Shown piece after piece: positions 28,761 through 36,981 of a stretch of DNA of 62,551 nucleotides. Source of the DNA: Sphingomonas sp. CCH21-G11 (lineage in GTDB: Bacteria > Pseudomonadota > Alphaproteobacteria > Sphingomonadales > Sphingomonadaceae); NCBI RefSeq assembly GCF_001555965.1, contig NZ_LSHX01000049.1, positions 1-62,551 of the forward strand, read 5' to 3'. The stretch's first letter is position 1. Every line of letters begins with the position of its first letter. The translations under genes and the position numbers were made by a program. The notes beneath the pieces were generated by a model, which made no database searches, had not been told where the DNA came from, and was given only the letters and a program-made list of their open reading frames with translations.

Positions 28761-30485
28761 TCAGGCGGCTACCGGGCGGGTGATGCGGCGCAGGATTTCA
28801 TCGCGCGGGCCGTCGGCCGCGACCTTGCCGTCGGTGATGATGACGACGCGATCGACCAGGCGAAGCAGCGGCATACGGTGGGTGATGACCAGCAGCGTGC
28901 GGCCCCGGGTCTCTTCTTCCAGCCGACTGATCAACTGGTTCTCGCTTTCGGAATCCATCGCGCTCGTCGGTTCGTCGAGCACCAGGAATTTGGGCCTGCC
29001 CGCCAACGCGCGCGCGAGCGCGATGCTCTGGCGCTGGCCGCCGGACAGGCTTTCGCCCCGGTCGGCGAGCGTCAGGTCATAGCCGTTGGCGACCCGGCCG
29101 ATGAAATCGTGCACGCCGGTCAACCGGGCGACGCGCAGCATCTCCTCGTCATCGACCTGGCGGCGGCCGAGTGCGATGTTGTCGCGGATCGACCCGGTGA
29201 ACAGGACGCTTTCCTGCAGCGACGCGCCGACATGGCGGCGCAGCGTCGGCAGGTCCATCTGGCGGATGTCGGTGCCGTCGACCATCACCAGCCCATCGGT
29301 GGCGGTGTAGAGGCCGAGCGCCAGGCGCGCGATCGTCGACTTGCCCGACCCGACCCGGCCGAGCAGCGCAATGCGCTCACCGGCGTTGATCTTGAGGTTG
29401 AGCTTGTCGAGCGCGTCTTCCTTTGCGCCGGGATAGCGGAAGCTGACGTTGCGGAACTCGACCGTGCCCTCGATCACCGCGGGCTTCAGGCCGGTCACCA
29501 GCCCGGGGTCCTCGCTCATGAACGGGTTGAGCACGCTGTAGGCCGTGCGCGTCGCGGTGATACGCGACAGCAGCTGGGCGATCTGGGCCAGCGGCGCGAC
29601 CGCACGGCTGGACAGCAGCGAGCACGCGATCAGCCCGCCGAGCGTCAGGTCGCGCGTTTCGACGAGCAGCACGCCCACGATCACGACACCCGCGAACGAG
29701 ATCGTCTGGGCGGCATTGGCGACATTGGTGCTGATATTGGCGAGCAGGCGCTGGCGCGTCGCCATGTCCGAATAGCTGTCGATCGTGCGCAGCCAGCGCT
29801 GGCCGAGCAGGTCGCCGGCGCCGCTCGACTTGACCGTTTCGATGCCGCCGATCGCCTCGACCAGCACCGATTGCTTGTTCAGACCCTCGCGCATCGCCTC
29901 GCTCGCCAGGCGGTCCATGGCCGGAAACGTCGCGACGCCCGCGATGATGGTCAGTGGGACCATCGCCAGCGGCACCGCCACCACCCAGCCGCCGATCAGC
30001 GCGATCACCGCCAGGGTCAGCAGGATGAACGGGACGTCGATCATCGCGGTCAGCGTGGCTGAGGTGAAGAAATCGCGCAGCGTCTCCAGCTCGCGCATCG
30101 TGCCGGCCAGCGCGCCGGTCGAACCCCGCCGCGCGTTGAGCGGCATCGCGACGAGGCGCTCGAAAGCCTTTTCACCGATCTCGCGGTCGACATTTACCCC
30201 CGCCACGTCGACGAAATAGGCGCGCAGCGAACGCAGGATGAAGTCGAAGATGATGACGAGGCCAAGCCCGATGCTGAGCCCGACCAGCGACGAAATCGCG
30301 TTGTTGGGCAGCACGCGGTCGTACACCGTCATCGAGAACAGCGACGACACGAGCCCGAAGATGTTGATCAGCAGCGCGGCGAGCGCGACCTTCGCATAGG
30401 TCGCGCGATTGCGCATCATCGGCTCGATCAGCCACTCGGCAAATCGCTTGCGGGGGGCTTCGACCAGCTCCTGCGGATCGCTCAT
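28761..30485 (-). CDS. Type I secretion system permease/ATPase (LapB/PrtD-like)
   Basis: Inner-membrane ABC exporter of 574 residues that energises one-step secretion of unfolded RTX proteins. The membrane domain spans about residues 30-320. The nucleotide-binding domain has Walker A GRVGSGKST (376-384), Q-loop region SLQESVLFTGSIRDNIALG, signature LSGGQRQ (480-486), Walker B with LVLDEPTSAMD (about 501-511) and the switch histidine in VITHRMPLLRLVD. An N-terminal C39-like domain is absent: the membrane region begins within the first 40 residues. The ATG overlaps the tolC stop codon by four bases, implying translational coupling. The likely substrate is the RTX protein encoded just upstream on the same strand. 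Confidence 0.93.
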   Translation of the reverse strand: MSDPQELVEAPRKRFAEWLIEPMMRNRATYAKVALAALLINIFGLVSSLFSMTVYDRVLPNNAISSLVGLSIGLGLVIIFDFILRSLRAYFVDVAGVNVDREIGEKAFERLVAMPLNARRGSTGALAGTMRELETLRDFFTSATLTAMIDVPFILLTLAVIALIGGWVVAVPLAMVPLTIIAGVATFPAMDRLASEAMREGLNKQSVLVEAIGGIETVKSSGAGDLLGQRWLRTIDSYSDMATRQRLLANISTNVANAAQTISFAGVVIVGVLLVETRDLTLGGLIACSLLSSRAVAPLAQIAQLLSRITATRTAYSVLNPFMSEDPGLVTGLKPAVIEGTVEFRNVSFRYPGAKEDALDKLNLKINAGERIALLGRVGSGKSTIARLALGLYTATDGLVMVDGTDIRQMDLPTLRRHVGASLQESVLFTGSIRDNIALGRRQVDDEEMLRVARLTGVHDFIGRVANGYDLTLADRGESLSGGQRQSIALARALAGRPKFLVLDEPTSAMDSESENQLISRLEEETRGRTLLVITHRMPLLRLVDRVVIITDGKVAADGPRDEILRRITRPVAA

Positions 30486-31921
30486 GGCAACGGTCTTTCT
30501 TCGGCGGCCGAGGGAATTTCCAGCGCGGTCAGCAACCTGCCGGTACGCGACAATAGCACATATCGCGCGGCGTCGCGCCCCGCGATCGCCTGGATATAGG
30601 CTGCCGCGGTGCCGAAATAGGTGTCGTTGGCGGCTAGCACGTCGAGCAGGCTGCCCCGCGCCGCGAGAAAGCGGGTGGTGAGCGCATCGCGCGTCTGGCG
30701 GCTGGCGACATAGGCCGAGGCCAGGCTGGCCAGTTCCGCCTCGACCGCCATCAGGTCGGTATAGGCGGTCGCGGCATCGCGCCCGGCTTCTTCGCGGACG
30801 CGGTCGGCGCGGGCACGCGCGGCGTCGGCGCGGGATTCGCCCTGTTCGGCGCGCTCGTAAATGCCGCCGAACAGGCGCTGGCGCAGCGTCAGGCGCGCAC
30901 GGACGTCATAATCGCGCGTGACCTCGAACGCGCCGTAGCGTCCGCCCTCGACGCTGGCGGAAAGCTGGGGCAGCGTGTCGGCGCGCAGGGCCTTCGCTTC
31001 GCGCCGCGCAGCTTCGGATTGCGCGCGTGCGATCGTCACCGTCGGAATGTTCGCCGCCGCGTCGCGCGCGGCCTCGACGCCGGCGGGCACGACGCCCAGC
31101 GTCGGTCCCCGCGTCATGTTGGGCGGCGGGGGCGCGCCGGTCAGCTCCTGATAGCGCGCCTCGGCATTGGCGAGCTCGCGACGGTAGCGGGCCAGGCGTG
31201 TGTCGAGCGAGGCGATCGCGGTGTCGACGCGCGCGATGTCGGATGCCGCCGACGCTCCCTGATCGATCCGCTGTTTGACCGAATCGCGGTTGTCGACGAC
31301 GCTCTGGCGATACGCCTCGGCGAGACCCAGCAGGGTGCGGCCGGCGAAGATGTCGTACCACGCCGCGATCGTGCGCAGCGCGATTTCGTCGGCGGTGCCG
31401 TCGATCGAGGCGCTGGCGGCGCGCAGCCGGTCGCCGGCGGCGCCGATGCGGTAGGAGGTCGCGCCGAAATCCCACAACAGCTGGCTCACCTGTCCGGTCA
31501 GGTCGGTGCGCCGTTCGAGCACCGATCGCTGGATGATGTTGTCGAGGCTGTTGCGGAACGATCGGTCGATAATCTGATAGGCGGACACCGAATATTCGGC
31601 GGAGGGCAGCAACGCCGCGCGGGCCTCGCGCTTCGCCGCCTTGGCTTCCTCAAGCTGCGCCTGCACCTCGGCCAGGGCCGGGTGGCGCGCGATCGCGGTC
31701 AGCACCGTTTCGCGGAAACGCGGATCGCCCGCACCGTCCTGACCCAGTTTCAGGATCGGGTCGGCGGCGGTGTCGACAACGAGGGGGCGGGGGCTCGCCC
31801 CCGGCAGCGTCAGCGATTGCGCGGCGGCGGCGCCAGGCATCGCCAGCGACGCGGCCAGCACCAGCGCGCCGATCAACGGCGCACGCGATGGCACGGCAAC
31901 AGACTTGGAAGCGTACGTCAT
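30482..31921 (-). CDS. TolC-family outer membrane channel of the type I secretion system
   Basis: Outer-membrane factor of 479 residues. The signal peptide ends near AMPGAAAAQS (about residue 35). The mature protein shows two repeats of the outer-membrane-efflux family, each with long alanine- and arginine-rich coiled coils; the beta-strand portions include RRTDLTGQVSQLLWDFG and DVRARLTLRQRLFGG. It is the first gene of the tolC-ABC-hlyD-GT operon. The space before it (31922-32110) lies beyond the RTX terminator and so should hold the operon promoter. No strong ribosome site is visible, only AAAGA directly before the ATG. Unlike many systems that borrow a shared TolC, this one has its own channel. 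Confidence 0.9.
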   Translation of the reverse strand: MTYASKSVAVPSRAPLIGALVLAASLAMPGAAAAQSLTLPGASPRPLVVDTAADPILKLGQDGAGDPRFRETVLTAIARHPALAEVQAQLEEAKAAKREARAALLPSAEYSVSAYQIIDRSFRNSLDNIIQRSVLERRTDLTGQVSQLLWDFGATSYRIGAAGDRLRAASASIDGTADEIALRTIAAWYDIFAGRTLLGLAEAYRQSVVDNRDSVKQRIDQGASAASDIARVDTAIASLDTRLARYRRELANAEARYQELTGAPPPPNMTRGPTLGVVPAGVEAARDAAANIPTVTIARAQSEAARREAKALRADTLPQLSASVEGGRYGAFEVTRDYDVRARLTLRQRLFGGIYERAEQGESRADAARARADRVREEAGRDAATAYTDLMAVEAELASLASAYVASRQTRDALTTRFLAARGSLLDVLAANDTYFGTAAAYIQAIAGRDAARYVLLSRTGRLLTALEIPSAAEERPLP

Positions 31922-32110
31922 TCTTTACGTTTGGAAACCTTGCAAGGAACGCTGTCCTCGACCCGCTGGCCTATCGAAACATCGGTGGCGCGTTAAGTGA
32001 TTTGAGGCGTCGCGTCTACAGAAACGCTGGCCGGTGCTCGATCCAGAGCCATTCGCGGCGCGGCCGCACGCGCGCGCATGAGCCGCCGCGCGCATTTTCC
32101 CGCTCCATCC

Positions 32111-32147
32111 AAAAGAAAAGGGGGCCTCCACCGCGGTGGAGACCCCC
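32111..32147 (-). terminator. Rho-independent terminator downstream of the RTX gene
   Basis: On the minus strand a 14-bp stem (GGGGGTCTCCACCG and its complement with one G-T pair) is followed by TTTTCTTTT, 26 bases past the RTX stop codon. It makes the RTX gene a separate transcript from the secretion operon. That arrangement is common for highly expressed secreted or surface-layer proteins. Confidence 0.9.
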
Positions 32148-32172
32148 TGATCCTTGGTTCGCGATATTGCGA

Positions 32173-34875
32173 TTACGGGGTCGGGATGGTCGCGGCCGCC
32201 GTGATCACGATGTCGTTGTTGGTCAGCGCCGTGCCGGGAACCAGCGTGGCGAAGATCACCGCCGCGCCGGCACCGGTGCCGTCCGCGTCGTAGAACAGGC
32301 GACCGGTCGCCTGATCGTACAGGATCTGCGCCGAAGCCGCCGTGGCGCTGACACCGATCACGAACTGCGCCGCGGTCAGGGTCGGGCCGCCAAAGGCGAA
32401 CACACCCTGGTCGAGCGAGATGCGATCGCCTTCCGCCGAGCTGAAGTCGAGCACGTTGTCGGCATTGCCCACACCGGTCGCGGCGAAGTGGAAGGTATCC
32501 GCACCGCTCAGGCCGAACAGGTTGTCGATACCGTCACCACCCGACAGCACGTTGCGGCCAAAGTTGCCCGCGATCGTGTTGTTGGCCGCGTTGCCCTGGA
32601 GCACCAGGTTGTCGACCGCGGTGGCGTCTGCCGCAACCAGGCTCTCGACATTGGTACCGAGCGTGTAGTTGACGCTCGCGAACACGGTGTCGTTACCTTC
32701 GTTCGCCAGTTCGGTCACGACGTCCGACGACGAGAAGACGCGGTAGATGTCGTCGCCCGCGCCACCGACGAGGGTGTCGCCGCCGCCGCCAGCCACGCCG
32801 GCACCGTTGAGGATGTTGTTCCCCGAGTTGCCGGTGAGCGTCTGCGCACCGCTGTTACCGACCAGGAAGACGTTGCCGGTGCCCGTGGCGGTCAGCGAGT
32901 CGATGGCCACGCCGTCGGCGAGCGCATAGCCGCCGGTGGTCGCCGTGAAGGTGACCGTGTCGGTCGTCGCCGTCACACCGTCAGCGGCGAGGCCGGTTTC
33001 GATGATGACATCGTCGGTGCTGTCGACGGTGTAGGCGTCATTGCCCGCGCCACCCGCCAGCGTGTCGGCACCGCCGCCACCGATCAGCGTCTCGGCGACG
33101 TTGCCGGTCGCGCCGTTGATGCGCTGCGCCAGCGCATTGCCGGTCACCGAGACGACGTTGCCGCCGAGGGTGATGGTTTCGACTTCCGCACCCGCGGTGA
33201 GGGTGTAGGCCACGAAGCCGGCTTCGGTCGCGAAGGTGATCGAGTCCGTGCCGCCGCCGACGGCTTCGCTGATCACGTCAGCGCCGTTCACGACATAGGC
33301 GTCGTTGCCGCCCAGGCCGGTCAGGGTGTCGACGCCGAGGCCACCGACCAGCGTGTTGTTGGCGAAGTTGCCGACAATCTGGTTGGCGAGGTCGTTGCCG
33401 GTCAGGACATATTCACCGGTGGTCGCACCCTGGTCCGCCGCCGAGAGGTTCTCGACATTGGCGCTCAGCGTGTAGGACGCGCTGGTGAACACCGAGTCCG
33501 TGCCTTCACCGACTGCTTCGGTGACGACGTCGAGCGCGGTGTAGACGCGATAGGTGTCGTTGCCCGCGCCGCCGACCAGCGTGTCGCCGGTGCCTGTCGC
33601 CGAGGTGCCGCCGTTCAGGACGTTGTTGCCGGCGTTGCCGGTGAGCGTCTGGGTCAGCGCGTTACCGACCAGAACGACGTTGCCGGTCGCCGCGGTCGCG
33701 GTCAGGCTGTCGACATTGACGCCTTCGGCCAGAGCGTAACCGCCCGTGGTCGCGGTGAACTGGACGACATCGGCCGTCGCGGTGACACCGTCGGCCTCGA
33801 AGCCGGTTTCGATGATCACGTCATCGGTCGAGTTGACCAGGTAGGTGTCGCCACCGCCGGCACCCGCCAGCGTGTCCGCGCCCGCCGTACCGCCGCTCAG
33901 CGTTTCGGCGACGCCGACCGCACCCGCGGCACCGTTGATGCGCTGCGACAGGTTGTTGCCGGTGATCACGTTCACGCCGTTGCTGGCGGTGATGACTTCG
34001 ATCGAGGCATCCGCATTCAGGGTGAACGTCGCCGCCGCACCCGCCGCGAAGGTGATCGTGTCGGTGCCGCCGTCAGCCGCCTCGACAAAGGTGATCGTGC
34101 CCGCGCCCAGGACATAGGTGTCGTTGCCGCCGAGGCCGATCAGGGTGTCGTTGCCGCCACCGCCGCTGAGCGTGTTGGCACCGAAGTTGCCGACGACCGT
34201 CTGGTCGAGCGCGTTGCCGGTCAGGACGAGCGCCTGCGTGCCCGACTGATTGGCAGCCGAGAGCGTCTCGACCGCAGTGCCTGCGGTGAGCGCGTAGGTC
34301 GCGATCGCCTGGCCCGCCGCCTGCAGCGCGTCGGCGTCGATGTACACGATGTCGGTGCCGCCACCCGCAAGTTCGGTCACCACGTCACCCGGGTTGCGGA
34401 TGGCGTAGACGTCGTCGCCAGCACCGCCGACCAGCGTGTCACCGAGCGTCGGCTGCGCGGTGTTGCGGCCGCCGTCGAGCACGTTGTTGCCCGCGTTGCC
34501 ATTCAGCGTCTGCGCGAACTGGTTGCCGATGACGAAGTTGTTGCCGGTGCCGGTCAGGTTCAGCGTTTCGACCCACGCACCCGAGTTCAGCACATACGAC
34601 ACGCTGGCGTTGACCACGTCGTTCGCGCCGCCCGTCGAGCTTTCCACGATCACGTCGCCGGCGTCGGCAACCGTGTACGTGTCGTTGTCCGCGCCACCGT
34701 TCAGGGTGTCGTTGCCGGTTCCGCCGATGAGCGTGTCGGTGCCTGCACCACCGTCGATGCTGTCATCACCCGCCGCACCGTCGAGCGTGTCGTTGCCCGC
34801 ATTGCCGATGATCGTGTTGTTCTCGGCGGTGCCGACAATATTGTCGTCGCCTGCCGTTCCGATAAACGTCGCCAT
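32173..34875 (-). CDS. RTX-repeat calcium-binding protein, probable type I secretion substrate
   Basis: A 900-residue protein of low complexity rich in Gly, Asp, Asn, Thr and Ala, with no cysteine, no lysine in its visible repeats and no signal peptide. It begins directly with RTX nonapeptides (GTAGDDNIVG, GNAGNDTLDG). GGxGxD-type repeats that fold as calcium-binding beta-rolls alternate with beta-rich segments. Three modules of about 270 residues can be aligned through GNFGANTLSGG (residue 229), GNFANNTLVGG (502) and GNFGRNVLSGG (770). The C-terminal 130 residues (FHFAATGVGNADNVLDFSS onwards) resemble the terminal domain of many RTX exoproteins and probably carry the secretion signal. No protease, lipase or adhesin domain is recognisable, so a structural, surface-layer or biofilm-matrix role is inferred. 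AAGGGAG precedes the ATG by eight bases. Confidence 0.9.
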   Translation of the reverse strand: MATFIGTAGDDNIVGTAENNTIIGNAGNDTLDGAAGDDSIDGGAGTDTLIGGTGNDTLNGGADNDTYTVADAGDVIVESSTGGANDVVNASVSYVLNSGAWVETLNLTGTGNNFVIGNQFAQTLNGNAGNNVLDGGRNTAQPTLGDTLVGGAGDDVYAIRNPGDVVTELAGGGTDIVYIDADALQAAGQAIATYALTAGTAVETLSAANQSGTQALVLTGNALDQTVVGNFGANTLSGGGGNDTLIGLGGNDTYVLGAGTITFVEAADGGTDTITFAAGAAATFTLNADASIEVITASNGVNVITGNNLSQRINGAAGAVGVAETLSGGTAGADTLAGAGGGDTYLVNSTDDVIIETGFEADGVTATADVVQFTATTGGYALAEGVNVDSLTATAATGNVVLVGNALTQTLTGNAGNNVLNGGTSATGTGDTLVGGAGNDTYRVYTALDVVTEAVGEGTDSVFTSASYTLSANVENLSAADQGATTGEYVLTGNDLANQIVGNFANNTLVGGLGVDTLTGLGGNDAYVVNGADVISEAVGGGTDSITFATEAGFVAYTLTAGAEVETITLGGNVVSVTGNALAQRINGATGNVAETLIGGGGADTLAGGAGNDAYTVDSTDDVIIETGLAADGVTATTDTVTFTATTGGYALADGVAIDSLTATGTGNVFLVGNSGAQTLTGNSGNNILNGAGVAGGGGDTLVGGAGDDIYRVFSSSDVVTELANEGNDTVFASVNYTLGTNVESLVAADATAVDNLVLQGNAANNTIAGNFGRNVLSGGDGIDNLFGLSGADTFHFAATGVGNADNVLDFSSAEGDRISLDQGVFAFGGPTLTAAQFVIGVSATAASAQILYDQATGRLFYDADGTGAGAAVIFATLVPGTALTNNDIVITAAATIPTP

Positions 34876-35137
34876 TTAACTACTCCCTTCAGGATGCTTG
34901 TCGCGGCGGGGCCGCGCGAAACCAAAATTCAAAAACGTGAAAACAGTTCGCCGCACCGTCCGCGCCTTGCGGACCGACGAACGGTTGGATAGTCCCGCAA
35001 ATGCTCGGCGTGCCCCCCCGTTTGATCACAAATCGTGCACGACTTAACCGAGCGTGGAATCGATGGCAAGCGACTAGCCCTATTTTTCTGCCGTGTTGTC
35101 GCGGGTGCAACAATGGGATCGGACTTGGGGCCAAGCG
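34876..35137. promoter_or_regulatory. Divergent intergenic region between the RTX and M48 genes
   Basis: This 262-base spacer must carry the RTX promoter, reading left, and probably the M48 promoter, reading right. On the RTX strand the leader holds a hairpin with 6-bp stem GTCCGC and five-base loop (34958-34974), and a strong AAGGGAG ribosome site at 34883-34889. A TTTG-TGAT-CAAA inverted repeat lies further upstream near 35020 and could be an operator. No convincing -35/-10 pair is visible. Confidence 0.4.
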
Positions 35138-36331
35138 ATGGTGATCGCAGGTAAATATCTGGTTAACGTCAAGACGATCCGCAGCATCGTTGCGACGACC
35201 GTATTCAATCCGTTCCGGGGTTTTTCCCACGAGCGCGGTCAACGCCTTCGGCGCGGCCGCCGCCGCGGGGGTGGCCCGACCCTCCCGATTGCGGCGGCAT
35301 TGGCCGTTGTCGCGATCCTGTCGCCGGGACATCCGCGGGCCCGCGCGGCCACTGACGACGGGCTTGCGGCCCAGCTGCGCCTGCTTCAGGCGGCGGATGC
35401 GCGCGTGGCGCGTATCGGGTGGCAGCTGAAGGCGGCCAACGTCGCCCTGTGCCCCGAAACGCGGCCCGAGCTTGGCATCATGCTCTATGATGCGGCGCAA
35501 TTCGCGCCCGAGGTGCGGTCGGTGGCCGGTGACCTGTTCGGGCTGGCGGCGCCGGTCGCGGTGAGCGTGGTGGTGCCTGACGGGCCGGGCGACCGGGCCG
35601 GGCTGCGGCCCGGCGACGGGATCGTCGCGATCGACGGCGGACCGCTGCCGCGCAAACTGCCGGCTGCGCAGGCAACCTTTGACGGCGTGGAAGCTGCCCT
35701 GGCGCTGCTCGACCGCGCGTCGAGCGAGGCAGCCGCGCGTGCACGCCCGGTCACGCTAAGGGTCGCGCGCGGCGCCGGCGAGGTCGACATCGCGCTCGAC
35801 CCCCGGCCGGTCTGCGCGGCGTTCGTCCAGCTGCTGCCCGATCCCCGATCGGAAGCGTCGGCGGACGCGCGGACGATCAGCGTTTCGACCGGACTGCTCG
35901 ACCGGGTCGCCAATGACGACGAACTGGCCTTTCTGATCGGGCACGAGCTGGCGCATATCATGCTGGGCCACCGCGAGCGCTTCGCGCGTGCGCGCGTGGA
36001 TAAAGGCCTGTTCGCCGGATTCGGACGAAACGGCGCGATCCTTCGCGCCGCCGAGGCGGATGCCGACCGGCTCGGCATCGTCCTCAGCGCACGGGCCGGC
36101 TATGATGTGTTCGCGCCTGCAGCATTCTGGCGCCGGGCCGGAAGGGCGGCGGCGCCATTGATCGGCGACGGTACACATCCCGGCTGGCGGACGCGCGCGC
36201 GCGATGCCGACGCGATTTCGGCCGCGATCGCCGCCAACCGCGAAGATGCCATGCCGCCGGACGACTTACGCGCTCAACTCGTTGACCGCAGGCGCCAGCT
36301 CGACGCCAAAATGAAAGCGTTCGACAGGTGA
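35138..36331 (+). CDS. M48-family zinc metallopeptidase with PDZ domain
   Basis: A 397-residue predicted membrane-associated or periplasmic peptidase. The zinc motif HELAH is at residues 269-273 and the third ligand is probably Glu306 in AAEADADRLG. A PDZ-like segment lies at about 140-190 (DRAGLRPGDGIVAIDGG). A hydrophobic stretch near residues 50-68 (LPIAAALAVVAILS) after an arginine-rich run may be a membrane anchor or an internal signal. The start is uncertain: ATG 35138 has GGGG upstream, while a GTG at 35093 adds 15 residues without a ribosome site. By analogy with BepA and related M48 proteins it may act in envelope protein quality control. Its position beside the RTX gene and the exopolysaccharide operon is suggestive only. 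Confidence 0.83.
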   Translation: MVIAGKYLVNVKTIRSIVATTVFNPFRGFSHERGQRLRRGRRRGGGPTLPIAAALAVVAILSPGHPRARAATDDGLAAQLRLLQAADARVARIGWQLKAANVALCPETRPELGIMLYDAAQFAPEVRSVAGDLFGLAAPVAVSVVVPDGPGDRAGLRPGDGIVAIDGGPLPRKLPAAQATFDGVEAALALLDRASSEAAARARPVTLRVARGAGEVDIALDPRPVCAAFVQLLPDPRSEASADARTISVSTGLLDRVANDDELAFLIGHELAHIMLGHRERFARARVDKGLFAGFGRNGAILRAAEADADRLGIVLSARAGYDVFAPAAFWRRAGRAAAPLIGDGTHPGWRTRARDADAISAAIAANREDAMPPDDLRAQLVDRRRQLDAKMKAFDR

Positions 36332-36516
36332 CACTTGATTAATGACTGTAAGTTAGCGAAGGACGGGAAGCAGTCCGGGTCGGGGCCGGGTCTCTTGCGA
36401 GGCGCGGCGACGGCCCGGGAAAATGCGGCGACTGCGTTGCATTTTTGCTGCATCCCGCGTGAGATTGGTTCCGCGCCCGCCGATCGGGAACGGAAACGGG
36501 TTGAATGCGTGTAAGC

Positions 36517-36561
36517 CTCGTGCAATAGCACCGCACGAGTACGAGTATATTGCGAAGGGAG
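36517..36561 (+). promoter_or_regulatory. 5' leader hairpin and strong ribosome site of the small exported protein
   Basis: A 7-bp inverted repeat (CTCGTGC at 36517-36523, GCACGAG at 36533-36539) with a nine-base loop lies in the leader. It is followed by AAGGGAG at 36555-36561, nine bases before the ATG. The same AAGGGAG sequence precedes the RTX gene. The hairpin may influence mRNA stability. Confidence 0.4.
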
Positions 36562-36569
36562 TGTCGGAA

Positions 36570-36815
36570 ATGAACATGTTGAAGAAGGCGATGGCTACCG
36601 CGGTAGCGATGTCGCTGGTCAGCGTTCCGGCGATCGCCTCGGCCGCTGACGCCAGCAAGCTGTCGCTTGCGCCGTCGGTTCGCGCCGGCAAGGTGGTTGC
36701 TGAGAAGGAAAAGGCTGAAGGCAGCAGCGGGATCATCATTGGCGTCGTCGCGGCGGCTGCCGTGATCGCCGGCATCATCATCATCGCCGACGATGATGAA
36801 GCGACCAGCCCGTAA
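36570..36815 (+). CDS. Small exported protein with hydrophobic segment and acidic tail
   Basis: An 81-residue protein of unknown function. The signal peptide MNMLKKAMATAVAMSLV continues to an ASA cleavage site near residue 26. A charged linker (KVVAEKEKAEGSSG) leads into a 25-residue hydrophobic stretch of Gly, Ile, Val and Ala, and the chain ends in DDDEATSP. The strong ribosome site and the strong terminator 20 bases after the stop suggest a highly expressed single-gene transcript. A longer frame open from 36423 lacks a plausible signal, so the internal ATG is used. Similar signal-plus-hydrophobic-tail proteins are frequent near sphingomonad surface polysaccharide loci, but I know of no assigned function. 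Confidence 0.8.
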   Translation: MNMLKKAMATAVAMSLVSVPAIASAADASKLSLAPSVRAGKVVAEKEKAEGSSGIIIGVVAAAAVIAGIIIIADDDEATSP

Positions 36816-36834
36816 GCCTCGGCTCTCGGAATAG

Positions 36835-36871
36835 AAAAGGGCGCTCCTTCGCTGGAAGGAGCGCCCTTTTT
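36835..36871 (+). terminator. Strong, possibly bidirectional rho-independent terminator
   Basis: AAAAGGGCGCTCCTTC, a four-base loop GCTG, and the complementary arm ending CCCTTTTT form a 16-17 bp hairpin flanked by A and T runs on opposite sides. It ends the small exported gene transcript and insulates the exopolysaccharide operon starting at 36982. Confidence 0.92.
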
Positions 36872-36981
36872 ATTTGTGTGCGCGCCGCGATCGCGCGGCC
36901 CGGTTTCCCGGTTCGCGCAGTGGACTGCATCGCATCGCTCGCCGCGCGATTTTCATTTGAGTCCCCCGCCCGGACGCGGAT

